NCBI RefSeq assembly: GCF_011074885.1
Contig: NC_054689.1
Coordinates: 1,488,001 to 1,552,000 of the forward strand
DNA: 64,000 bases
DNA from: Brettanomyces bruxellensis
Lineage: Eukaryota > Ascomycota > Pichiomycetes > Pichiales > Pichiaceae
Direction: 5' to 3'
Below the pieces are notes generated by a model. It ran no database searches and was not told where the DNA came from. It saw only the letters and a program-made list of their open reading frames with translations. Positions 54,078-62,765 of the stretch are shown in pieces. The translations under genes and the position numbers were made by a program. Each line of letters begins with the position of its first letter. Position 1 is the stretch's first letter.

Positions 54078-54552
54078 TGATGACAGTCCGAAAATAAAAT
54101 AAGAAAATAAATTAATTATAAAAGATGATAGTCCCGTCTATAGTCTCAAAACTAATATCAGTCATGGTTTTCTGATAAGACAACTTAGATATATTATCAC
54201 TAAATTCCTTAGTTAGTTCGTTAGTTTCTTATCTTCAATAAACCTATTCACATCACGTAGAAGTTTCAAAGTCACTGACAAGGACCATCTTTATATAGTC
54301 CTACGATTACTTTTACTTTTTACATTCACAAATAAGATTCTCTCTAATTTCTATTATCAGAACGTTCTAGATGTCAGTTAGCGTCTTTCGACATGACACA
54401 TAATCTTTAATATTGTTTGCCTTCGTTTGCCCTCAATACTAAAGTCGTATCTATATCCTGCTAAACTAGTTACCAGAAGATTCTTTAGAAATCTCGAAAT
54501 CCTTATTTGTAGCACAGCCTTAATTTAAGTTTTCTGAGCACAACTCTCAACA
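54078..54552 (-). repeat. 3' LTR of the copia element (475 bp)
   Basis: Read on the minus strand it runs TGTTGAGAG...TGTCATCA. By eye it is identical to the right LTR over all 475 bp. A TATATAAA box lies at 54290-54297 on the minus strand, pointing towards SET3. Confidence 0.95.
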
Positions 54553-54561
54553 CTCCTTCTT
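54553..54561 (-). other. Polypurine tract of the copia element
   Basis: On the minus strand AAGAAGGAG directly abuts the start of the 3' LTR, the expected location and composition of the plus-strand primer of reverse transcription. Confidence 0.75.
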
Positions 54562-54590
54562 GATCAGATAACTTCAATTTCTCATTTCAC

Positions 54591-57500
54591 TTACCTTATC
54601 AGTTTGTGTAACACTTTGGAATATATGCCTGTAGACAATCTTTTTGTAAAAATATCTGCTGGGTTATCTTTCCCATTAATGTACCATAATCTGCATATTC
54701 GTTTTTCAACTAAGTCTCTGATATAAAAATAACTAATGTTGATATGTCTTGATTTTCCGTTATCTGCATTATGACTGCTTAGTGTTAGAGCCGCTCTATT
54801 GTCGCAACATAAATTAATATACTGTACTGTAATGCCAATCTCGTTTAATAGATCAAAGAAGTATTTACCTGTAGTAACTCCTTCTCTAATTGACATTAAC
54901 TCACTCTCTGCAGTAGACAATGCGACTGACTTCTGTTTCCGAGAGTACCAGGAAATAACATTACCGCAGAAGGTAACTATTCCTCCTGATTGGGATCTAC
55001 CTTGACCCGACTTACCCCAGTCTGCATCACAGTAGACTGTAACCCTGTTTTGTGATTGAACAGGATATTGACGAACAACTACTTCCTTTGAAGTGTCGAG
55101 GAACTGAAAGTCTTTCCTAGAATATTTCACAGTTCCATTCTTTTTCAAAATTATCCCTTTGTCCTTAGTCTGTCCTAAATACTGAACAACCTTTATCGCT
55201 GAGCGATAATGTATTTCTCTAGGAGTATTCACAAACACCGCTAATATCGAAACATGATACGCAATATCAAATCTGACAGTGTTACTTATATAGAGCAACA
55301 TCCCTATCATAGATCTGTACTCAGTTTGCTTTTCCGGATCAAATAATTTTGAATTTTCGTCAAACAACTTGTAAGCCAGCGGGACTGGAGTTGCACTTTT
55401 CTTTTCTGGAAGTTCAATCTGCAAATTCTTAATAATCCGCTCAATCGTATCCTTTGCAGATAACTTAATGAAATCTCTCTGACAATTCAATGTCATCCCG
55501 AGAAATATCTGAGGATCACCAAGGTCTGTCATCGTAAATCGTTTAGATAAACAATGCAATGGAAAGTCTAAATCTTTCTTGCCCTTACCGGCAATTAATA
55601 TGTCATCAACATAGACGACCAAAATACAATTGTCTTTATAAAATATGCAATTGTCTTTCTCCGAATTCTGGAATCCACCGGAATTCAAAACTTTCCTTAT
55701 TGTGTTATACCACAATCTTGGCGCTTGTTTAAGTCCATAGACTCCTCTTTCCAACTTCCAGACATGTCCCTTCTTCAAAGGAACACCTTCAGGCGGTTTA
55801 AAATATACTGGGTAATCAATTTTCCCATTCAAGAATGCATTCTTTGCATCTAACTGTCTTAAAGACCAACCCCGTATCGCTGCATAAGCCAATACAAACC
55901 TGAAGCTATCCAGTTTCATGACAGGCGCATAGGTTTCTGCGTAATTTAGTCCATGCTCTTGTCTGAAACCTTTCGCAACTACCCTTGCTTTAAATCGTTC
56001 ACCACCAGGTTCTTTTTTCACATTAAAGACCCATCTATTAGTAATAACTGTAGAATTTTTCGGCATTTTCCATATAGGAATTTCTCGATAAGCTTTATTC
56101 TCTTTGAACGATTGTAATTCACTATTACATGCAGTAATCCACTTATCTTTCTGAGCCGTTTCTAGTGCCTCACTATACGTCGCAGGGATATCATACTTGT
56201 CTTTCGTTACAAGGAGATTAACACTTTCTGATCTTCCATCTGCAGTGAGCACCCTGTCGTTCTTACAGTCTTGAGACCAAACTTGAGCGTCATGCTCAAT
56301 AATTCTCCTTCTTCTCAAGCTGATGGGACGACCACCACTATGAATAATAATATCTAATAACGCATTTGGATTAATGGCCTTATGTTGCGGAACTTTCGCA
56401 ACGTCCTCGGACAAATGAATTTCCTCACTCGCCTTATTATGCACAGACACATTATTCTGCTTCTCATTATCAGTTACCGCGATTCCCTTCATCGATTTGT
56501 CATAAACTTTAGGTTCAACTACTCCCTTCTGCACTTGTTCTTTTGACCGGTCATCTTTTCTCATACTTTCTAGAAAGTTTCTTCCACTAATAGGAAAACT
56601 CCATGGAATTGAGCTGAACGCAGAACTTCGTATCACCTTATTATCAAATAGCCGTAATGCTATAACCTGACTAGTCGTTGGAATCACCTGATTTCCGCCA
56701 TATCCTAAAAATGCACATTCATAGCTTTCTTTTGCTAACTTCTGCTTTCTATCATAATTATAGCAGAACACTTTGCATCCAAACGGTAATAATTGCCTTG
56801 GACACACAACTTTTGCGTCTTTTAACACGCCTAATGGGCATTGAGAACTTCTGTTTTTAGGTAAAATATTGTTAAGAAAAATAGCATGTCGATATGCATA
56901 AGTCCAGTATTTAATATCAGAACCTGAACTCTGCGTCAACTTCTTTATGCAACTTTCTATTTCATAGTTTGTCCTTTCTGCACGTCCATTCTGATATGAA
57001 CTATGTGCCGCAGTAAATTCTTGTATAATCCCATTTTCTTCGCAAAACTTTGCTAGTTCTTTGGTCCTAAACTCATTATCAGATCTCAAAAACGTCGGAT
57101 ACCTGTTAGTTAGCTTTAACAAGTTTATAAACTTTTTAATAATATCAATCGTTTTCTCCGAGACCTCAGATCTGCTCTCTAATACAGAACCGATCATAAA
57201 CTTTGAAAAACTATCAGTCATTGTAAGACCATATTTTCCATCTATTGGACCCATAACATCAACACAAAGTCTTTCACCTGGTTTACTTGCATGAACAGCT
57301 TCTTTTGTCCCATGCTTTAACTTTGTCTGACCAGCACAAATCGGGCATTTCCTTACAACTTCTTTCACAAGTTTCTTGCTTGCTTTAGCACTTCTTGTCA
57401 TCTTAATGATCCTATATAGCTGATTTGCTGACGCATGACCATAATCTTTATGACACGAGAGAATGTCTTCACCTTTCAATGTTTCAAGAATTATCTCTGA

Positions 57501-58805
57501 ATTGGGATTTTGAACAATGTAAAAGCCATTCTTATTTTTAGCTTCTAAAATTCTTTCATTATCGTGCTTGACTAACACTTCATCTTTATTCCATTCAACT
57601 TCATATCCCTTTTCAAATAATTTCTTAAGTGAGACCACATTGTGTGCTGCTTGAGGTAGATAAATTGCATTCTCTAAGATAATATTTCCACACTTAACAT
57701 TGCCTGTCGTTTTCGCAACTGTTGATCCCGTGGCACCTTTAATTATCTTATAAGCTGGCTCCTGAGTAACAAATAAATCTTTATCATTCACGACATGACA
57801 TGTCGCACCAGANTCTAGTATAAATTCCGCANTGGAATTCTTAATCTCTTCGACTGCATTCATAATATCTTCTTTGTTGCAATCTACTTCTTCAACTAGA
57901 TCTGCCTCTTCATCACTCTCCTTCTGAGCCCCATCTCTCTTATCTTGAAGTTGTTTCATTTTTGCTTGCCATTTAAAGCAATCTTTCTTAACATGACCAG
58001 GTTTATGGCAATAATAACAAGTAATTTCTCTTTTCTTCTTTGAGTTTGATTTATAGGAGTTATGCTTTCTCTTTCTGAAGCTAACACTCATAGCAGTTTC
58101 CGCTGCTTGCTCCTTCTCAAATTCTAATCTCACATGATCAAATGCTAATGCTGCCTCTATTTCATGATTATGCCAATTGTTATTGTTTGGAACTCCATCT
58201 GACACTAATTGGTTTTTAAACATCTTATAAAATGATTCACCTTTTCTGCCAACTATAATTGATAAGCCAATTGATGGATTAATATTGATTTCAAATACCT
58301 CATTAATATCCTTCAAAACTTGTAGGATTCTATTTCCAGTCATATCTTTGCACATATCAAATATCTTGTCTAACAAAATTCCTTCATCAAATTGATGAAT
58401 AGTATCTAATGAAGAGTTCAAAACCGGAATAATTTCAAGACCAGTTAGTCCTGTCCAGGGGTATTTTTCGTCCTTTCCAAAAAAGATCGAAACAGCACGT
58501 GCAATACAAACTCCAATTGCACACCATGGCATATCATTTGGTAATCTTCTCATATCAAGAAGCCGTCTAACTGCATTAATTTCTTCTTCTGTTGTCTTTT
58601 CGCCAAGAATCTGATTACAAAACCAACGTTTAAATTCTGGAATAAAGAACTTAGACTTTCTCGGTTCGAAATCGGAAAAATTGTGAAGATCAAATGCTTT
58701 CTTCACATCTTCGCTTTTGATATGAATCTTTCTGACGAGTTCACTATAATTTGGTTCCGTTGAACCCTCAGCAATTGTTTGATTAGTTTCTGAAACTGTA
58801 GACAT
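54591..58805 (-). CDS. Gag-Pol polyprotein of copia-type retrotransposon
   Basis: 1404 residues in a single frame, unlike Ty1 and Ty2, which need a +1 frameshift between gag and pol. Order: gag (about 1-250), a CCHC knuckle CYYCHKPGHVKKDC (about 262-275), aspartic protease (about 325-345, where the sequence has two ambiguous codons, one in the D-S-G-type motif), integrase with an H-H-C-C zinc region (near CPICAG) and a D,D-35-E core (DVMGPIDGKYGL, RSDNEF, YQNGRAERTNYEIE), reverse transcriptase (about 880-1100, with KARVVAKGFRQ, LDAKNAFLNG, GVYGLKQAPRLWY and the YVDD box near 1066) and RNase H (about 1220-1400: YCDADWGKSGQG, ALSTAESELMSI, HINISYFYIRD, NPADIFTKRLS). No stop interrupts it. Only the two N positions leave any doubt about integrity. 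Confidence 0.95.
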   Translation of the reverse strand: MSTVSETNQTIAEGSTEPNYSELVRKIHIKSEDVKKAFDLHNFSDFEPRKSKFFIPEFKRWFCNQILGEKTTEEEINAVRRLLDMRRLPNDMPWCAIGVCIARAVSIFFGKDEKYPWTGLTGLEIIPVLNSSLDTIHQFDEGILLDKIFDMCKDMTGNRILQVLKDINEVFEININPSIGLSIIVGRKGESFYKMFKNQLVSDGVPNNNNWHNHEIEAALAFDHVRLEFEKEQAAETAMSVSFRKRKHNSYKSNSKKKREITCYYCHKPGHVKKDCFKWQAKMKQLQDKRDGAQKESDEEADLVEEVDCNKEDIMNAVEEIKNSXAEFILXSGATCHVVNDKDLFVTQEPAYKIIKGATGSTVAKTTGNVKCGNIILENAIYLPQAAHNVVSLKKLFEKGYEVEWNKDEVLVKHDNERILEAKNKNGFYIVQNPNSEIILETLKGEDILSCHKDYGHASANQLYRIIKMTRSAKASKKLVKEVVRKCPICAGQTKLKHGTKEAVHASKPGERLCVDVMGPIDGKYGLTMTDSFSKFMIGSVLESRSEVSEKTIDIIKKFINLLKLTNRYPTFLRSDNEFRTKELAKFCEENGIIQEFTAAHSSYQNGRAERTNYEIESCIKKLTQSSGSDIKYWTYAYRHAIFLNNILPKNRSSQCPLGVLKDAKVVCPRQLLPFGCKVFCYNYDRKQKLAKESYECAFLGYGGNQVIPTTSQVIALRLFDNKVIRSSAFSSIPWSFPISGRNFLESMRKDDRSKEQVQKGVVEPKVYDKSMKGIAVTDNEKQNNVSVHNKASEEIHLSEDVAKVPQHKAINPNALLDIIIHSGGRPISLRRRRIIEHDAQVWSQDCKNDRVLTADGRSESVNLLVTKDKYDIPATYSEALETAQKDKWITACNSELQSFKENKAYREIPIWKMPKNSTVITNRWVFNVKKEPGGERFKARVVAKGFRQEHGLNYAETYAPVMKLDSFRFVLAYAAIRGWSLRQLDAKNAFLNGKIDYPVYFKPPEGVPLKKGHVWKLERGVYGLKQAPRLWYNTIRKVLNSGGFQNSEKDNCIFYKDNCILVVYVDDILIAGKGKKDLDFPLHCLSKRFTMTDLGDPQIFLGMTLNCQRDFIKLSAKDTIERIIKNLQIELPEKKSATPVPLAYKLFDENSKLFDPEKQTEYRSMIGMLLYISNTVRFDIAYHVSILAVFVNTPREIHYRSAIKVVQYLGQTKDKGIILKKNGTVKYSRKDFQFLDTSKEVVVRQYPVQSQNRVTVYCDADWGKSGQGRSQSGGIVTFCGNVISWYSRKQKSVALSTAESELMSIREGVTTGKYFFDLLNEIGITVQYINLCCDNRAALTLSSHNADNGKSRHINISYFYIRDLVEKRICRLWYINGKDNPADIFTKRLSTGIYSKVLHKLIR

Positions 58806-58854
58806 ATTAATATTGTTGTTTTAGTTGAATGGTGGAAAACAAAGATTGGAAATC

Positions 58855-59329
58855 TGATGACAGTCCGAAAATAAAATAAGAAAATAAATTAATTATAAAA
58901 GATGATAGTCCCGTCTATAGTCTCAAAACTAATATCAGTCATGGTTTTCTGATAAGACAACTTAGATATATTATCACTAAATTCCTTAGTTAGTTCGTTA
59001 GTTTCTTATCTTCAATAAACCTATTCACATCACGTAGAAGTTTCAAAGTCACTGACAAGGACCATCTTTATATAGTCCTACGATTACTTTTACTTTTTAC
59101 ATTCACAAATAAGATTCTCTCTAATTTCTATTATCAGAACGTTCTAGATGTCAGTTAGCGTCTTTCGACATGACACATAATCTTTAATATTGTTTGCCTT
59201 CGTTTGCCCTCAATACTAAAGTCGTATCTATATCCTGCTAAACTAGTTACCAGAAGATTCTTTAGAAATCTCGAAATCCTTATTTGTAGCACAGCCTTAA
59301 TTTAAGTTTTCTGAGCACAACTCTCAACA
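58855..59329 (-). repeat. 5' LTR of the copia element (475 bp)
   Basis: Partner of the left LTR with the same 475-bp sequence. It has a minus-strand TATATAAA box at 59067-59074 that should start the genomic transcript, reading away from PAM16. Confidence 0.95.
59067..59074 (-). promoter_or_regulatory. TATA box of the retrotransposon promoter
   Basis: TATATAAA on the minus strand, about 255 bp from the LTR edge, inside the 5' LTR. Position and sequence suit a U3 promoter. Confidence 0.6.
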
Positions 59330-59334
59330 AAAAA
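59330..59334. repeat. Target-site duplication, right copy (AAAAA)
   Basis: First five bases after the right LTR; see the left copy at 54073-54077. The run continues for two more A. Confidence 0.7.
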
Positions 59335-59545
59335 AAGATCCGCCGGGAGTTAAAATAAAATGAAAGCAAGAATTTTCGAATCTGCCCGTTAACCGTTAGC
59401 AGTGAATAGATTCATCTCCTTATCACAAAACGGCCGCACGCTACTCTATACTGATTGTGGGTGAAAGTTACAAGCTACAAGTACATTTAACTTCAAAACA
59501 TATTGGCGGTTTGCTTGCCTGTGATAGAAGGAATAAACAACATCT

Positions 59546-59971
59546 ATGGCACATCGAATTTTGATGCGAGTGGTTCTTACTGGAGCCAAAGTCTTTGGTA
59601 AGGCATTCACTGAAGCATATAGGCAGGCTGCTGCTGCAACAACTGCTCAACAGGCTGCAGGAACAACGAAATCATCATCTACTAGGGCAAGAGATGCTGA
59701 AATTACGTTAGACGAGTCCTGCAAAATACTGGATATAGATAAACATGACATGTCCCTAAGCAATGCACAGAAGAAGTTTGATTATCTTTTCGATGTGAAC
59801 TCTAAGGAGAAGGGTGGTTCGTTTTATGTGCAGTCGAAGGTCTTTAGAGCTATGGAAAGAATAAAACAAGAACTCGAGGAGACGAATAAGTCTGACAAAA
59901 TCAAAGGTGATTCGAAAGACAAAAACACCAACGAGGGAAAGAGCGTAAATGACACGAAAAAATCTGGGTGA
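59546..59971 (+). CDS. PAM16: Mitochondrial import motor subunit Pam16/Tim16
   Basis: 141 residues. Pam16 is the J-like partner that holds Pam18 and controls mtHsp70 activity at the TIM23 import channel. The N-terminus MAHRILMRVVLTGAKVFGKAFTEAYRQ is the conserved Tim16 start with its hydrophobic helix. The J-like domain (about 55-115) has LDESCKILDI, FDYLFDVN and KEKGGSFYVQSKV, with no HPD motif, as expected. A polar Lys/Asp-rich tail follows. The retrotransposon ends 216 bp upstream of its ATG. Confidence 0.93.
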   Translation: MAHRILMRVVLTGAKVFGKAFTEAYRQAAAATTAQQAAGTTKSSSTRARDAEITLDESCKILDIDKHDMSLSNAQKKFDYLFDVNSKEKGGSFYVQSKVFRAMERIKQELEETNKSDKIKGDSKDKNTNEGKSVNDTKKSG

Positions 59972-60855
59972 GCAACTGTTCAACATTTACAGTCAGTCGA
60001 AGACTGTTTGTATTATTTAGGATAGTTGGTTTTGTATCGAGTGTTCTTAAATTCTGTTTGAGTAAAGCCTGGACTTTTCTCAGATCATTGTATATAGCTT
60101 TGAACAATGTTTGCTAACGTATTTCCGAAATATCGTTAATACTGCTTCATAACGAAGCAGGCAGTAGACTAGTTTTCACGGAGTATTAGACTGTTTTCTA
60201 CTAATTACTCACATAACAATAGAATTACATACACAGAGCTTAATCTACGAAAAAAAAAGGTAAAAAAAGAAATTAAACTAACATGTACGAACACTATTAG
60301 TCGGAAAGAACCAACATACAGACGTAAACGACTATACTAGTAGACTTAGCTAAAAGCCTTGGAACTCTCGTCTTCCTCTAACGTGTTACTTCATTATTGA
60401 TCTAAGGACTAGAAACGGAACGCTATTCGTGCCTTCGGTGTTAACAAAGTCGCATAGCATTTAGCTGATTGGAGACGAACCCGACTTTTGTCTGAAACGA
60501 CCATGATGGTTGAATGGTTCGACCCAAAACGTCCTATGTGGTATAAAACCACTACTGATGATTGGCTTCCTGAAATGGAACAAGAAAAAAAGGTTGCACT
60601 TAGGAGCGAAAATCTGCATCTATTTATACTAATTTTTAATGGGGCGGAAAAATGCAACGGAATCTAATATTAAAAATTTTTCACTTGAGTTGAGGGTTTG
60701 TACGTCTGAACCCGAATAAAAAGCGCGGTACCCGACTTAACTAGATACTGAAGCTAAAATAAAAGTAATCTAAGTCGATGGTAAAATCAAATTTCATGTA
60801 TTTATTCAAAAGAAGGCCTTTACAATAGTAATTGGGTTGTCCATTGGGACCATTA
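59972..60855. other. Intergenic between convergent PAM16 and RQT4
   Basis: About 880 bp, AT-rich. A minus frame at 60409-60657 is unconvincing. A GGTTCGACCC motif at about 60517 looks like a tRNA B box, but the flanks do not form a T arm. Nothing functional is recognised beyond 3' ends. Confidence 0.5.
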
Positions 60856-62481
60856 TTACACGCCTATCATAGAAAATATGGAATCTTGCTGCTCCTGATC
60901 ATTTCCTAGTTGCACAACAGATGGTTTGGTTTTCAACAGTGCTTCTTTTGCGTCCTTCTGATTCGTAGCACTATCTGGCATATTATTAATTTTTGGGACA
61001 GTTACATCCACAGTCTCCTGCTTTATGTTCGGATGTTCATTAACATACACCGGCCTTTGCCATTTTGTAGCATCCTTCTCGTAATCCCACGTGTTTCCAC
61101 TGTGTGCATCCATGCTCTTCTGCTTTTCTTTGTTGACCTTGTCCTTTAAATTCTTTATATCTTCATCATCGCTGAGTTCTAAAGAATTCAGTGGCTCCTT
61201 AACTTCTTCCATGTAAACTTTTCCATTTCGTATGGTCATATTCATCACGTGTTTGCCCCTGCCAGATGCTTTCTCCTCGTCCTCATGCTGTTTTCTCAAT
61301 CTTTTTTGCTGTCTCTTCATCTCAAGAGCCCTTTCTAATGGGGATGCCCATAAGTTGTAAGAATCCGATGGTAAGTTAAAGTCCGAAGCTTGATCTATAA
61401 TTTTTGTCCTCTCGGCACCATTAGCTTGGAATCCCATCAAAGTATCTAATCTTTTTTGTGCTTGAATAAGCTGTTCATCTTTGCCTTCAATCGAATCAAA
61501 TTTCTTCAGATCATTTTTCACCTCGTCGGATTCCTCCTTCTTCTGTTGCTCCAACTCCTCTCTCTTTTTTTCAATTTGACGCTTTCGTTCAACCCTTTTG
61601 AAGGCTAGCTCTTGAACTCTATAATTATTTTTTCCGGCATCATTAATTGATATCTTCACAACTTTCTTCTTTCTACCTTTAGGGCGGTGGTTGACTTGTG
61701 AATTACTTCTTGATGCTTCTTCAGAAGAGCCAACAATCTCGTGCTTCTCCTTCTTTAAAATATCAATAATTTGAAGTCTTTCTGTGTTAGTTAAGAGATG
61801 ATGACCGCAGAATGAGCATGGCTGAAATCCCTCCTTCTCACAGATTATCTTTCCACAGTTAAGACAATTGGGAAACATTTGGAAAACTGGATGTCGTGTA
61901 CCGTTGCAATTACAAACACGTACCACATCTTCCGACTTCCCATTTGACCGATCATTGGATAACTCTAATTCATTTAATGCTGCATCCAAGTCTCTCAAAT
62001 TATCCAACGTTTTCTTCGCATTCTTCCTTCTTAGCTCTCCTGCCTTCGTATTCTTCTCTTTTTTCTCGACAAGTTCGGATATGTTTGTACCACTTGCTGG
62101 TGCATTCTTTAAACGTTGATTGTGCCGAATTTCTGCCGCATTTTCATGTTCCCAGGCGTTACCCCTTCCATTGGTTTTTAATCCATTAGATTGCAAAGAA
62201 GTATTGCTAGTTTCTTTGAAAGAATGAATTTCGCCCTTCTGCTTATTACTTCTTCTATTTTTTTCACCAAAAAGCATATTGGAAAAGTTTGTTATAAAAT
62301 CCAATGCTTTGGAACTCTCTCCAAGCAAATTTAAAAAGTGTTGACTCACAGCATCCCGTGTTCTTAAGTTACTTAAAGCATAATCGACTATCTGAGCGAT
62401 CGAGTCTGAGTCCAATGGCAATATTGATCCAATGGTATTTGTGGCATAATTCTTGATTTGATTTCGTGTATAAGATGACAT
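60856..62481 (-). CDS. RQT4: Rqt4/TRIP4-type zinc-finger protein (ASC-1 complex, ribosome quality control)
   Basis: 541 residues. In S. cerevisiae Rqt4 (530 residues), with Slh1 and Rqt2/Cue3, splits stalled disomes. The N-terminal helices (MSSYTRNQIKNYATNTI and IAQIVDYALSNLRTRD) correspond to the TRIP4 N-terminal domain. The zf-C2HC5 finger spans about residues 187-233 (CNCNGTRHPVFQMFPN, then CLNCGKIICEKEG, then CSFCGHHLL). A long Lys/Glu-rich coiled-coil-like region follows (RVERKRQIEKKREELEQQKK), then a central LGSSPLERALEMKRQQKRLRKQ-type segment and an acidic and charged C-terminus. The zinc finger is the decisive evidence; orthology to Rqt4 rather than another TRIP4 relative is from length and order. 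Confidence 0.86.
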   Translation of the reverse strand: MSSYTRNQIKNYATNTIGSILPLDSDSIAQIVDYALSNLRTRDAVSQHFLNLLGESSKALDFITNFSNMLFGEKNRRSNKQKGEIHSFKETSNTSLQSNGLKTNGRGNAWEHENAAEIRHNQRLKNAPASGTNISELVEKKEKNTKAGELRRKNAKKTLDNLRDLDAALNELELSNDRSNGKSEDVVRVCNCNGTRHPVFQMFPNCLNCGKIICEKEGFQPCSFCGHHLLTNTERLQIIDILKKEKHEIVGSSEEASRSNSQVNHRPKGRKKKVVKISINDAGKNNYRVQELAFKRVERKRQIEKKREELEQQKKEESDEVKNDLKKFDSIEGKDEQLIQAQKRLDTLMGFQANGAERTKIIDQASDFNLPSDSYNLWASPLERALEMKRQQKRLRKQHEDEEKASGRGKHVMNMTIRNGKVYMEEVKEPLNSLELSDDEDIKNLKDKVNKEKQKSMDAHSGNTWDYEKDATKWQRPVYVNEHPNIKQETVDVTVPKINNMPDSATNQKDAKEALLKTKPSVVQLGNDQEQQDSIFSMIGV

Positions 62482-62765
62482 CTGTCCGGTTTTTCAAAGC
62501 TTTTATGTAATTATTATATAAAAATCATCGTTTCTACTGCAGAATAGGGAATCTCTAAAATTCATGGTGCCCTACACCCATGAACTCATTTTATAAGAAG
62601 AAGAAGAAAAAAATAGAAAAAAAATTAAGACTTCTGCTTGCATGCTTGTTTGTGCTCCTGGTGTCCTTATACATCGAAAACCTATTTTATTTTACTATTG
62701 CTCTAGATGTTACGAGTGTGTGCGAATTACAGTGGTGTATATATACTAATTTAGCGCTACATACA

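Larger units (their letters stand above)
54078..59329 (-). mobile_element. Complete Ty1/copia (Pseudoviridae-type) LTR retrotransposon
   Basis: 5252 bp on the minus strand: 5' LTR (58855-59329), a 49-bp leader, one Gag-Pol frame (58805-54591), a 38-bp 3' untranslated part that includes the polypurine tract, and the 3' LTR (54078-54552). Domain order gag-protease-integrase-RT-RNase H defines the copia group. Identical LTRs, an open frame and a 5-bp duplication indicate recent insertion and possibly activity. Two N bases (57813, 57832) remain in the protease region of the assembly. No canonical tRNA primer-binding site is seen next to the 5' LTR. Confidence 0.96.

Noticed and set aside
60505..60540. 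tRNA candidate from a GGTTCGACCC box
   Set aside because: Flanking bases do not form a T stem; no cloverleaf.
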